Positions 36,201 to 43,702 are shown, counted from the stretch's first letter. The stretch: 49,214 bases of DNA from an uncultured Clostridia bacterium (GCA_934486735.1 CAKSQL010000021.1:1-49214), one strand, 5' to 3'. Translations and numbers: made by a program. The notes: generated from the letters alone by a model not told the origin.

Positions 36201-36730
36201 GTGCCGAGGACGAAAACGGAGACGTTATAGTGAATATTTACAGCTTTGACACTGAAAACGAAAAGAATATCAATGTTTACTATAACGGAAATAAGGTGAC
36301 TTCCTCGACAGAGCTTATTTCGGGCGAGGATATTGGCGAGAATATAACTCTCAAGCCTTATATGCCGCTCCTGTTAAAGCTCGGCGGAGTGCAGAAGAAG
36401 ATAAAGACCGTTGTGAGTCTTGCCCAAAGGGTCGGAGACGGTGTTGAGATTACAAGCTATAATCTTAAAAAGCCGATGTCGGGAACAATTGCCGCAAGCT
36501 TTGAAATTCCGAAAAATATGTTTGACGGAAGCAGACCGGTAAAGCTTGTTATCGCATCGTACGAATCCGGAAAAATGACAGGCTGCACTGTGAAAACGAT
36601 AACGCCGGGCAGCGAAGAAACAATGGCAAAAGTTTTGCTTGATGTCGGGAGCGTATCGGAAAATACAAGGATAAAGACCTTTGTGTGGAGCGATGACATG
36701 AGGACGCTTGCCGATAAGACAGAGCTTTAA
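33272..36730 (+). CDS. Secreted GH42-like glycoside hydrolase with lectin-like insertion
   Basis: The 1152-residue protein has a signal peptide (ends near QALAES), an N-terminal beta domain and a helical hairpin (about 125-215). A GH-A barrel then begins RPIFYVGYGHWDY. The barrel is interrupted after its second strand (FLHAETGPDRILF) by a jelly-roll CBM-like domain (about 290-440: YNFSFKIKGTG, ILLDDFNVNKIW). It resumes at DGFKIGYDEINRLKTVLKKAEDNNV. The likely acid/base is Glu550 in LANEPAF and the nucleophile Glu720 in FNMEDHS; a spacing near 170 residues is normal for GH42. A glutamine-amidotransferase-like domain (LLVVPYATCVPKKVLEEI) and a C-terminal beta module follow. Substrate is probably a beta-galactan-like glycan, inferred only. 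ATG 33272 follows AAAGGA. Confidence 0.85.
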   Translation: MKKKIIILLTVFAMAVGCMPQALAESETTWLFSDFSESVHINVTDKSCADGIVTITGIADRSEYVSAAVYSGSDIQNETTLIAIGQTAAAADGSFNLSLGLAEGTVKGTVLLSSGGNEPISATLIQNSNNALVDELETMKEKLSALAAKCEAAGIPIDYAKVKTTVVDKFTQFLNEDLANGETSRVTSHFEVLQKLYNEAYAEMSAYLSGDKIPESVPRYVTSANGERISGRTIVADTMQDGTIKQRPIFYVGYGHWDYAESSVDYFDDMGVNFLHAETGPDRILFHPDPAKDWSFVSGGFLKEGSKIELAPGEGVNGCAVRIVNTTTKDTTSGATHPYGYLGISQNIEVEPNKTYNFSFKIKGTGIDTGASYYQIGSSGRYKFSQSEYDTFTKISGQYKTGANETSITIRVIAENPNNEILLDDFNVNKIWTSKNLISNPGFEEGEGDKSNLRDGFKIGYDEINRLKTVLKKAEDNNVAVALLLSLHYFPAFVTAEDSDMDNNGLIYTSFMPVNPTHPRVQEVYELFVKILMEELGNYKSLESIVLANEPAFVAGHGGRGKPNYYYLPQFREFLKNKYGTISNLNSRCKTDYASFDEVNMPEWGSIRKGTKTKLTIDYIEFNDNIVLSFHKYLSEAVKAEKPDMKVQTKIMAYLHQNAGDGTNVRSENGNEYESLSKVLDLNGHDGGASPGKEDAPFEALLQWFDFQRSVKDAPMFNMEDHSMSGDYSADKAKWIYGYLWQGAIHGRGGTALWRWTRDEKSMTSFQTDTNFATRPAETAAVGKAALDLNRFAEEITAIEKRKAHVAIFYSDKTNCWNNNYLNALYKSYCDVIYSGQKVDYITEYSPEKMNSGDYDLLVVPYATCVPKKVLEEIITFKNNGGKVVLTEFGSGGALSLDEYGTQHAPSIVSEARNGCEIVRYSSQGAWYNDDWNVYDADGTVSNKIRSMIREYVRDADLLQVKDAATGELIDRAEYACAEDENGDVIVNIYSFDTENEKNINVYYNGNKVTSSTELISGEDIGENITLKPYMPLLLKLGGVQKKIKTVVSLAQRVGDGVEITSYNLKKPMSGTIAASFEIPKNMFDGSRPVKLVIASYESGKMTGCTVKTITPGSEETMAKVLLDVGSVSENTRIKTFVWSDDMRTLADKTEL

Positions 36731-36740
36731 ATATGACAGA

Positions 36741-36866
36741 CGAAAGAAAGCAATCCGAACTTCGATTTTGAGAAAGTTTCGGCTCGGAAAAGCCGGCGGC
36801 ATCGCCTGTTAAAGGCGAAAATCCGAAATTACGGCTTTTCGCATCGGCTCGGATTACATTTCTTCG
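36741..36866. repeat. Long nested hairpin in the gap before the 37156 gene
   Basis: The outer arms, 36741-36758 and 36849-36866, pair imperfectly. A perfect 9-bp stem follows (36787-36795 with 36832-36840, GAAAAGCCG), then 5 bp at 36802-36806/36814-36818. The outer arm carries the TCGGATTAC motif seen again at 42895 and 43514. The rest of the 425-bp gap (36867-37155) has a GAAAGAAAATG/CATTTTCTTTC pair near 36881-36965 and the ribosome site GGAGAG; no gene or promoter there is convincing. Confidence 0.65.
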
Positions 36867-37155
36867 AATAGGGTGGGAACGAAAGAAAATGTTTATACCG
36901 TTTTTTGCGGTGCGCACCGGAGCATTGCACAAGGACGGCAGGCGCTGCTGCTCTCATTTTCTTTCCAAGGTCGGGATAATGCCGGAGGCGGCAGAGGTTA
37001 AACGGTGGAAGAAGCCTGCGCATTTTTATACAGCTTATACTCTGTGATGACAACACAGTTTTACTTGCTCCTCATAAGCTTTGAAAATGCGCCGGGTTTC
37101 TTTCAAAAAAAACAGGATTGTGCCGCGGCGAGATGCGGCAGAATGGAGAGTGAAG

Positions 37156-40100
37156 ATGGACATTAAAAGAATTTTGGCAAAAATCATTGCCGGCGCTATG
37201 ATATTCACTTCGGCAGCGATACCCGAGCTGCCGCAAAGGGCAGCCGCAGCAACGGTTACGGGCTGGTCGGTCGGCAAGGGCGCTACGGGTGATGCGGACG
37301 CGGACGGATATATCGACACCGAGGTTAAATACAGCGGAACGGGTTCGTTCAAGGCGTGGAATCACTCAAAGGACGCTCCGGGCGTGGACAAATACGCTAC
37401 AATCGCAACCGTTGTAAACGGAGTGAAAAAGGGTAAGACATATAAATGGGGATTTATGGCGAAGAGTCTTAATTCAACATATACTCAAGCATATATCGAC
37501 TGGGGACCTCCGCGCATAAGCCTTCAGCCGTTCAGCGGCACGTATGACTGGACGCCGTATGAGTTTACTTATACCCATACCGGTGACGCAAGCCAGGTAA
37601 CATTGAGAATAGCATTTGAAGATTATATAGAGGCATTTTGGATTGACGATGTGTACTTTTATGAAATAGAGGACGGAGCGAGAGTCGGAAAAAACCTTAT
37701 CACAAATCCGGATTTTGACGAGGCACCGATCGTGGACGATATCAAAAAGGATAATGTTGAGCCGGTTTCGTCAATGGTTCAATACCTTGAAAAATCGGGA
37801 ATGATACCGATTTATAAAGCAGATTCAATTACAATAGACGGCGATTTTTCCGACTGGGACGAAAAATTTGACCGTATTCCGATGAATCAAGCAGTAAGCA
37901 TTGGCGGTGGCAGGGTGGATATGAGCGCATCGATTGCATTGGCATGGGACGACAAATATCTGTACATAGCAACAGAGGCGGACGATGATAAGCATGAGGC
38001 TATATCGGGCGGAAGTTTCTGGATGGGCGATTGTATGCAGGTATCGCTTTCGCAGGATATCCCCGGGAGAGTCTACGGAACAGAGATGGGCTTTGACTAC
38101 ATAAAGGAGACAAACGCAAGTGAGGTAAATCAGCAGGAGCACCCCGATATGCAGTTCAAGGCACAGATGGACGGAACGGTTATCAGATACGAAATTGCAA
38201 TTCCGTGGGCACTCGCATTCGGGGAAAGACCCGAGTCGTGCCTGTTCAATGCACTTGTAAATGATACCGATGACGGCTCAAGAAAATATTGCTTAGAACT
38301 TGACCCGAGGGGTATCTCTTATGACAAGAGTGCGGTTACAAACCCCAGATTGGTTATGTATGATAACCCGAGCGATGTTCCTTTTATTTCGAGTGTATCG
38401 GGCCCGGTTTCGCTCCCGATAAACAGTGAGGGAACATATCAGGTGTCGGTGTTCAATACATCGGATTCCGAAAAGACCTTTAAGATAACAAGGGATGATG
38501 CAGACGAGACAGAGCTGACCCTCGGTGCACATACAAGCGGCGCTGCCGAGATTAAGCATAATTTTGATAAATCAGGAAATGTCACGCTTAACTTTAAAAC
38601 AACAGACGGCGAAAATGAGCAGAGTATGGCAAAGGTTGTCAATGTAAGCTTTGACGAGAGAGTTCCCTCAAAGGAGGAAGCCGAGCAGATGCTCCAAAAG
38701 CTTGACAATTATGTCAAGGACATCGAGCCGCTGATGACAGAGTGTGAGTTTATGGGCTATGACCTCGTTTACGAGAAGTCGGACGCATATCTTTTGCAAA
38801 GATTTGCCGAGCTCAACCGAAGCAAGATTGAAGCGGGGAATTACAATTTCATCACATACCAATATACAAAGCTCACCGAGATATACGAGAATCTGAAAAA
38901 ACAGCTTGAGGGCATAATAAAAGGCGAGATAACGCCGTTCGATGTTCCGCAGATGGTGACATCGGATGATAAGGATATAATCGACGGACAGAGCTTTATA
39001 AGAGATGTTGAATATCAGGGCAAGGTTTCGAAAAGACCGTATTTCTATGTGGGTACGGGACACTGGAACTATGTCTGGAACGATTTGGAGAATTTAAAAA
39101 CTCTCGGATATGACTATATTCATATAGAGATCGGACCTAACTCGGTTATCTATCCGGAGTCGTTTGCTGCAAACTGGAATGTCCATGTATTGGGAGCAGT
39201 ACCGGACTACAGCGTGGAATTGCAGGAAAAAGAGGTTCACAACGGAAAATATGCAGCGAAAATTGTGAACAATACTCCGTATAACTACAATAACTTTGTT
39301 ACGGTGCGTCAGACTGTCAAGGTTGAGCCGAACACCGTATATGAATTCGGAGTATCGGCAAAGGCTACCGATGCGCCCAATTCGCTCAAGCTTAATTTGG
39401 GTTCGATGCCCTATAACGACAGAATATCGATGGGCGGAACGTACGGTTGGACAGACTACAGCGGAACATATATGTCAGGTCCGAATGACGAGACGATGGA
39501 TCTTGTCATAACATCGGATGCGCCCGTCCCGGCATTCTATTTTGACGATGCGTATGTCAGAAAGCAGGGCGACGATAAAAACCTGCTGAAGAATGAAGGT
39601 TTTGAGGAGGGGTCAAACGATCCGGATTCGATAGGCGACGGGATGAAAGCGGTTTATACTAATATAGAGCGGCTGCAAAAGGTATTCGAAAAGGCTGAGG
39701 AGCTGGATATGTCGATAGACCTTTTGATCACTCCGCACTATTTCCCGACCTTCCTTGCAACAAAGGATCCGACAATAAACGACGGCGGCAAGGTGCCGAC
39801 TCAGTTTATGCCTTTCAATCCGACACACCCGACAGTGCGCAAGGTTTTGGAAAAGTATATAGAAATACTTGTTCCGATGGTCAAGGACTATAAGTCACTG
39901 CAATCGATTGTACTTTCAAACGAACCGGCGTGGAACTCGAATCTGGGAACATATTATCTGCCGGCATACAGAGATTATCTCAGAGAAAAGTATAATAACG
40001 ACATAAATGTCTTAAATGAGGCATACGGCGGCAGCGAGTATAAGGACTTCGACAGCATCGGATGGCCGAGAAGCATGAATGCGTCAAAGTCGTGGAATGA

Positions 40101-41847
40101 CTACACAACCTTTAATAATGCGATTTTGGCAGAATATCATGCATATCTTGCCGCAGCAGTAAGAAAGATTGACCCGACAATTCCGCTGCACACAAAGCAG
40201 ATGATGACAATGCTCGGCGGAAAACCGAGCTGGAACAGACTTGAAACGGCGAGTGACTACGAGCTGTGGCTCGATTCGCTGGATATCAACGGAAACGACG
40301 GCGGTGCGGCAGGCTTCAACAGCGAGGACGCAGGCAACAGAGGTATATTCGTGCTTGAAAGCTGGTACGATTATCTGACCTCGGTTAAGGACGCTCCATG
40401 TGTAAACAGTGAGGACCATATTCTTTCTGCGACCGACGTCATGAACTACGGAGAATTTGTTCCGGATCAGGTGGCGGCTCAGGTTTGGCAGGGTGCTGTG
40501 CACGGCAGAGGCGGCACGAACCTGTGGCTGTGGGAGGTAAAAGAGTTCGGTGAGAACAACTCACTTCTCACCAACAGACCTATGGTTGTTTCCAAAACAA
40601 CAAAGGCAGGCTTTGACTTGAACCGCGCTGCATATGAAGTGACAGCGCTGCAAAAGACAAAGCGCCGCGTTGCAATCATGCAGAGCAACTACACAAACCA
40701 GGCATCGGACAACACCTACAACGCATACGCATATACAAATAAATGTGTATTGTTAAACGGTCTGCGCCCGTTCTGGCTGACCGATAGGAATTATAAAAAT
40801 ATCCATAACTATGATTTGGTAATTCTCCCTGACACAATTTGCGTATCGGATGAAGCCTTTGCCGAAATCAAGAAATATGCCGAAAACGGCGGAAAGCTTT
40901 TGATACTGGGCAAGAATGCACTCAGCATGGACGAAAACAGCGTCAAAAGAGACGAGGCAGAGGTTCAAAAGGTGAAAGACCTTGCCATGGATGTTGTAAA
41001 TGTTGCATATCTCGGATATCTGGTGCAGAACCTTGACGAGGTAAGAGATGCGATTGAGAATGCAATTTCAACGGCAGGACTTGATACAATTATTGTGCGC
41101 GATGCCGAAACAAATGAAAAGGTTGATACTGTCGAATGGCTTGCAGGGTCGTATGACGGAGACTTGGTTGTGAATCTCCACAACACATCTATGGAGAGTG
41201 ACAAGACCGTCTATATCGAAGTTGACGGCAAGAGAATAGACAGCTTCCGGGAGTTGAGAAGTGATAAGGAATATGAGGACGGAGTTATTACTCTCAAAAC
41301 CTATCAGCCTGTTATTGTCAAGTTTGATATTGATAATCCGTTTATCGATACCTACGGGCATTGGGCAAAGGATACGATAACATCGCTTTATCAAAAGGGC
41401 ATTGTAAACGGACGCACAGCGAGTGAGTTTGATCCTCAGGCATCGCTCACCGGCGGCGAAATTGCAACGCTCATAGCAAAAGCGGCAGGAATTGAAATAA
41501 ATGCTGCCGACAGTGATAAAAACTGGTATGACGCGGCTGTGAGAGCGCTTACCGACGCAGGCATTGCCGACGGCGAGCTTGACGAGCCGACAGCGGCGGT
41601 AACGCGTGAGAGCATCGCAAAGCTTTGCGTAAGAGCGATTGAGTACAAATCGGGCAATGAAGCAAAGGGCGGAACAATATCTTATTCCGATAAGGCGGAT
41701 ATTTCAGCCGATAAGACTTCATATGTGGAAAAAGCTTTGGGCATGGGAATCATGAAAGGCTACGACACAAATAAATTCATGCCGAAATCACTTCTGACAA
41801 GAGCGGAAATGACAGTGGTTATCGAAAATATGCTTAAGGTATTGTAA
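37156..41847 (+). CDS. SLH-anchored GH42-like glycoside hydrolase with CBM9-like domain
   Basis: The 1563-residue protein starts at ATG 37156 (GGAGAG 5 nt before) with a signal peptide. Domains: jelly-roll CBM-like (about 30-190, ending AFWIDDVYFYEI); a CBM9-like domain (about 220-360: ITIDGDFSDWDE, YLYIATEADDDKHE, YEIAIPWALAF); a beta domain and helical hairpin; and a GH-A barrel from RPYFYVGTGHWNY. The barrel is interrupted by another jelly-roll (FYFDDAYVRKQ). Likely catalytic residues are Glu923 (LSNEPAW) and Glu1086 (VNSEDHI). An amidotransferase-like domain (LVILPDTICVSDEAF) follows, then three C-terminal SLH domains (about 1396-1563: YGHWAKDTITSLYQKGIVNGRTASEFDPQ). It is the wall-anchored partner of the preceding enzyme, ending at a strong terminator. 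Confidence 0.88.
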   Translation: MDIKRILAKIIAGAMIFTSAAIPELPQRAAAATVTGWSVGKGATGDADADGYIDTEVKYSGTGSFKAWNHSKDAPGVDKYATIATVVNGVKKGKTYKWGFMAKSLNSTYTQAYIDWGPPRISLQPFSGTYDWTPYEFTYTHTGDASQVTLRIAFEDYIEAFWIDDVYFYEIEDGARVGKNLITNPDFDEAPIVDDIKKDNVEPVSSMVQYLEKSGMIPIYKADSITIDGDFSDWDEKFDRIPMNQAVSIGGGRVDMSASIALAWDDKYLYIATEADDDKHEAISGGSFWMGDCMQVSLSQDIPGRVYGTEMGFDYIKETNASEVNQQEHPDMQFKAQMDGTVIRYEIAIPWALAFGERPESCLFNALVNDTDDGSRKYCLELDPRGISYDKSAVTNPRLVMYDNPSDVPFISSVSGPVSLPINSEGTYQVSVFNTSDSEKTFKITRDDADETELTLGAHTSGAAEIKHNFDKSGNVTLNFKTTDGENEQSMAKVVNVSFDERVPSKEEAEQMLQKLDNYVKDIEPLMTECEFMGYDLVYEKSDAYLLQRFAELNRSKIEAGNYNFITYQYTKLTEIYENLKKQLEGIIKGEITPFDVPQMVTSDDKDIIDGQSFIRDVEYQGKVSKRPYFYVGTGHWNYVWNDLENLKTLGYDYIHIEIGPNSVIYPESFAANWNVHVLGAVPDYSVELQEKEVHNGKYAAKIVNNTPYNYNNFVTVRQTVKVEPNTVYEFGVSAKATDAPNSLKLNLGSMPYNDRISMGGTYGWTDYSGTYMSGPNDETMDLVITSDAPVPAFYFDDAYVRKQGDDKNLLKNEGFEEGSNDPDSIGDGMKAVYTNIERLQKVFEKAEELDMSIDLLITPHYFPTFLATKDPTINDGGKVPTQFMPFNPTHPTVRKVLEKYIEILVPMVKDYKSLQSIVLSNEPAWNSNLGTYYLPAYRDYLREKYNNDINVLNEAYGGSEYKDFDSIGWPRSMNASKSWNDYTTFNNAILAEYHAYLAAAVRKIDPTIPLHTKQMMTMLGGKPSWNRLETASDYELWLDSLDINGNDGGAAGFNSEDAGNRGIFVLESWYDYLTSVKDAPCVNSEDHILSATDVMNYGEFVPDQVAAQVWQGAVHGRGGTNLWLWEVKEFGENNSLLTNRPMVVSKTTKAGFDLNRAAYEVTALQKTKRRVAIMQSNYTNQASDNTYNAYAYTNKCVLLNGLRPFWLTDRNYKNIHNYDLVILPDTICVSDEAFAEIKKYAENGGKLLILGKNALSMDENSVKRDEAEVQKVKDLAMDVVNVAYLGYLVQNLDEVRDAIENAISTAGLDTIIVRDAETNEKVDTVEWLAGSYDGDLVVNLHNTSMESDKTVYIEVDGKRIDSFRELRSDKEYEDGVITLKTYQPVIVKFDIDNPFIDTYGHWAKDTITSLYQKGIVNGRTASEFDPQASLTGGEIATLIAKAAGIEINAADSDKNWYDAAVRALTDAGIADGELDEPTAAVTRESIAKLCVRAIEYKSGNEAKGGTISYSDKADISADKTSYVEKALGMGIMKGYDTNKFMPKSLLTRAEMTVVIENMLKVL

Positions 41848-41860
41848 AAACATGAAACGA

Positions 41861-41895
41861 AAAAAGAGCTGTGAAAATATTTTGCAGCTCTTTTT
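41861..41895 (+). terminator. Terminator closing the secreted-protein cluster
   Basis: AAAAAGAGCTG (41861-41871) pairs perfectly with CAGCTCTTTTT (41885-41895); loop 13 nt. Confidence 0.88.
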
Positions 41896-41933
41896 ACTTT
41901 TATCTCTATTTTTCGCCGCCCGATAAACTGCCG

Positions 41934-42104
41934 GTGCAGAACATCGCGGTGTGCGGATAGTTGGAGCCGGTGTCGGCGGTGGTTTTTTCGGCGGTTTTGC
42001 TCGGCGAAAGAATGACATTTTTACAGATTCTCGGTGATGTGTTCATCATCGGCGGAGCGATGTTCGGTGAACTGCCCGGCAGAAAAAGCACTGGAAAAAA
42101 GTGA
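41934..42104 (+). pseudogene. Remnant of an EamA-type drug/metabolite transporter
   Basis: Translating 41934-42104 in one frame gives VQNIAVCG, a TAG stop at 41958, then LEPVSAVVFSAVLLGERMTF and LQILGDVFIIGGAMFGELPG. This is the C-terminal end of an EamA/RhaT permease (LEPV...F...LLGE...Q..G...I..G...). The usual residues between VQNIA and LEPV are shortened and the N-terminal three-quarters is missing. It is a decayed fragment, convergent with tetR. Minus-strand frames over the same bases are only shadows. Confidence 0.75.
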
Positions 42105-42110
42105 ATAACT

Positions 42111-42722
42111 CTATGTACGCTTGACTTGGAAGAAATGCTCGATATGCGATTTGAGCATTTCTTTTAGTTTTTCCGATTTCCCCGAGTGGTCATATAAATT
42201 TATCAAAAGATAAAGCGGAGAGTAAAACTCCAATGCAAGAGCCTGCGGATCGGCATCGGTCAAAATTCCTCTTTTTATCATTTCGCGAAATATGTCGGCG
42301 GTATATTGAACAGGTCCGGAGACGATGCAGTCGCAGTACAGCTTGGCAATTTCAGCGTTCCTGTACTGCTCCAAAGTCAGCATGCGGCGGAACGAGGACG
42401 CAAATTCGTCCTCTGTCCAAAAAGAAAACTGCGCCAGGGTAAATTGTGCTATGTTCTCCGGCGCGATGGTTTCGTAGCCGGTCGGCTCGACGGTGTATTC
42501 ATTTTCGGGAACGTTGTATTCCTCTGACCTTTGGCGGTCTGTTTGGTACATTCTCTCAACAATGGAGTCGAAAATGTTACGCTTGTTTTTATAGTGCTTG
42601 TACAGCGCACTCTTTGTCATGCCCAGCTCTCCGGCTATCATGCTCACCGATACAGCCTCGTAGCCGTCTCGGGCGAACAGCTTCAGCGCAGTGTTTAATA
42701 TTTTTTCTTTTGTGTTTTTCAT
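42111..42722 (-). CDS. TetR/AcrR family transcriptional regulator
   Basis: The 203-residue protein has the N-terminal TetR helix-turn-helix: KEKILNTALKLFARDGYEAVSVSMIAGELGMTKSALYKHYKNKRNIF at about residues 4-50. A helical ligand and dimer domain follows, with no close family clue. The start at 42722 (MKNTKEK) follows GGAG; upstream in-frame ATGs at 42734 and 42749 are less well placed. The promoter spacer contains a palindrome that fits autorepression. The EamA fragment downstream may be its former target and the YdcZ transporter upstream a current one. A 10-bp hairpin with a T-run on the plus strand (42131-42162) overlaps its 3' end. Confidence 0.92.
   Translation of the reverse strand: MKNTKEKILNTALKLFARDGYEAVSVSMIAGELGMTKSALYKHYKNKRNIFDSIVERMYQTDRQRSEEYNVPENEYTVEPTGYETIAPENIAQFTLAQFSFWTEDEFASSFRRMLTLEQYRNAEIAKLYCDCIVSGPVQYTADIFREMIKRGILTDADPQALALEFYSPLYLLINLYDHSGKSEKLKEMLKSHIEHFFQVKRT
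42131..42168 (+). terminator. Plus-strand terminator-like hairpin inside the tetR 3' end
   Basis: AGAAATGCTC (42131-42140) and GAGCATTTCT (42153-42162) are perfectly complementary, followed on the plus strand by TTTAG and more T. It could be the old terminator of the convergent EamA remnant, encoded inside the regulator gene. Confidence 0.5.
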
Positions 42723-42760
42723 AATAATCTCCATTCCGCCGCCCTGCATCGGCGCAAATA

Positions 42761-42875
42761 GTAATGAAAATCTCTTATCGGCAGGACAGGAAATGATAAG
42801 AGATTATTACGCTCATGAAGAAGTGAAAAAATGCATAGACCGTTCAAGGGTTTTCGTCTATTTTTGTCCTTGAAC
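42761..42875 (-). other. Hairpins in the long tetR leader
   Basis: The predicted tetR transcript has a leader of about 240 nt with two hairpins. AATCTCTTATC (42769-42779) pairs with GATAAGAGATT (42795-42805), extended by GTAAT/ATTAC across a 3-nt bulge. GTTCAAGG (42842-42849) pairs with CCTTGAAC (42868-42875). No gene is seen in 42723-43021. Confidence 0.6.
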
Positions 42876-42894
42876 TACACTCCGGCCGCACCGC

Positions 42895-42916
42895 TCGGAT
42901 TACTTTTTTTCGGCTA
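42895..42916. repeat. 22-bp motif, left copy of an inverted pair
   Basis: Begins TCGGATTACTTTT and ends TCGGCTA. It matches the reverse complement of 43493-43514 at 21 of 22 positions, so the two bracket the YdcZ gene and the tetR promoter. A 19-of-22 copy is at 36849-36870. Confidence 0.75.
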
Positions 42917-42970
42917 ACGTGAAAGGTACTTTCATGTTAATATCCATTTCGAAAAAAGATTGATATATTT

Positions 42971-42999
42971 ATTATAGTAAACAATTGTTCACAAGTCAA
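42971..42999 (-). promoter_or_regulatory. tetR promoter with operator palindrome in its spacer
   Basis: On the minus strand: TTGACT (42999-42994), 17-nt spacer, TATAAT (42976-42971). The spacer is almost entirely the 16-bp palindrome GTGAACAATTGTTTAC (one mismatched pair). Placing a TetR-type operator exactly between -35 and -10 is the classic autorepressor arrangement. Confidence 0.8.
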
Positions 43000-43021
43000 G
43001 AGATTTTCAAAAAAATTTTAA

Positions 43022-43447
43022 TCAGCGTTTGAATAAAAGCACTCCGCCTATCATAAGAGCAAGTCCGACATACTTGTTCCAGCTGAAAGCGACCTTTCCG
43101 CTGCCCATAATTCCGAACGCGTCAATCAGAGCGGCGACCGCAAGCTGCGAGATTAAGATTATGCTTATGGCTACTGTGGGGGAAAGCTTCCCGATTGCGA
43201 GCATAACCGTCACCGTTATCAAAATTCCGAAAACGCCGCCGAGAAGATACAGCTTATTCACCTCGCCGAGTGCGCGAAAATTTCCCTTTCCCATAATCCA
43301 AAGCGCGATGAGCGCGAGTATAAACGCAGTTCCCTGGACGATTACATTCGATTCATAAAGACCGATTTTTTCACTTAATCTCGTGTTCATAACACCTTGA
43401 ATACTCATTGCGCTGCCTGCTATAATTGCAAATATAATTCCGGACAA
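43022..43447 (-). CDS. YdcZ/DUF606-type small DMT transporter
   Basis: The 141-residue integral membrane protein has five hydrophobic helices and opens SGIIFAIIAGSAMSIQGVMNTRLSEKIGLYESNVIVQGTAF, the hallmark of the DUF606 (YdcZ) branch of the drug/metabolite transporter superfamily. I place the start at TTG 43447, 8 nt after GAGGTG; another TTG two codons upstream is too close. These half-size proteins work as dimers or with a partner; substrates are unknown. It ends 23 nt before the -35 of tetR on the same strand, and the pair lies inside 22-bp inverted repeats. Confidence 0.88.
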   Translation of the reverse strand: MSGIIFAIIAGSAMSIQGVMNTRLSEKIGLYESNVIVQGTAFILALIALWIMGKGNFRALGEVNKLYLLGGVFGILITVTVMLAIGKLSPTVAISIILISQLAVAALIDAFGIMGSGKVAFSWNKYVGLALMIGGVLLFKR

Positions 43448-43492
43448 AGCCAAATCACCTCAAAATATTTTAAATTTGCAGGAATTTGCGGA

Positions 43493-43514
43493 TAGCCGAA
43501 GAAAAGTAATCCGA
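43493..43514. repeat. 22-bp motif, right copy of the inverted pair
   Basis: Reverse complement of the 42895-42916 copy with one mismatch. It lies 46 bp upstream of the YdcZ start, so it may overlap that gene's promoter; no clear promoter was otherwise found in 43448-43648. Confidence 0.75.
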
Positions 43515-43648
43515 AACTGTCCGAAAAGACATAATCTCGGCATATTTCGACTACCCCCAAAATGCCGCTTATTCCTGCACCTGTATACGGATTTTTTTTA
43601 ATTTGTGCAGAATTGAAGTGAAATATGCAAAATTGCTTTTAAATATCA

Positions 43649-43683
43649 AAACCGAGCCTTGCACATGCTGCAAAGCTCGGTTT
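43649..43683 (-). terminator. Terminator of the GH106-like gene
   Basis: AAACCGAGC (43649-43657) pairs with GCTCGGTTT (43675-43683), and the centre (TTGCA...TGCAA) pairs further. It lies 20 nt after the stop of the minus-strand gene. Confidence 0.8.
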
Positions 43684-43702
43684 CGGAGCAAAATGTTATA
43701 GT

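Noticed and set aside
36870..36880. T-box-like string AGGGTGGGAACG
   Set aside because: The last bases of the T-box consensus do not match, and there is no specifier stem, terminator pair or aminoacyl-tRNA gene downstream.
41906..42091. Minus-strand small frame downstream of tetR
   Set aside because: It is the antisense of the EamA remnant, which has clear family sequence on the plus strand.
42895..43514. Calling the 22-bp-bounded unit an insertion sequence
   Set aside because: No transposase and no target-site duplication; kept only as a repeat observation.
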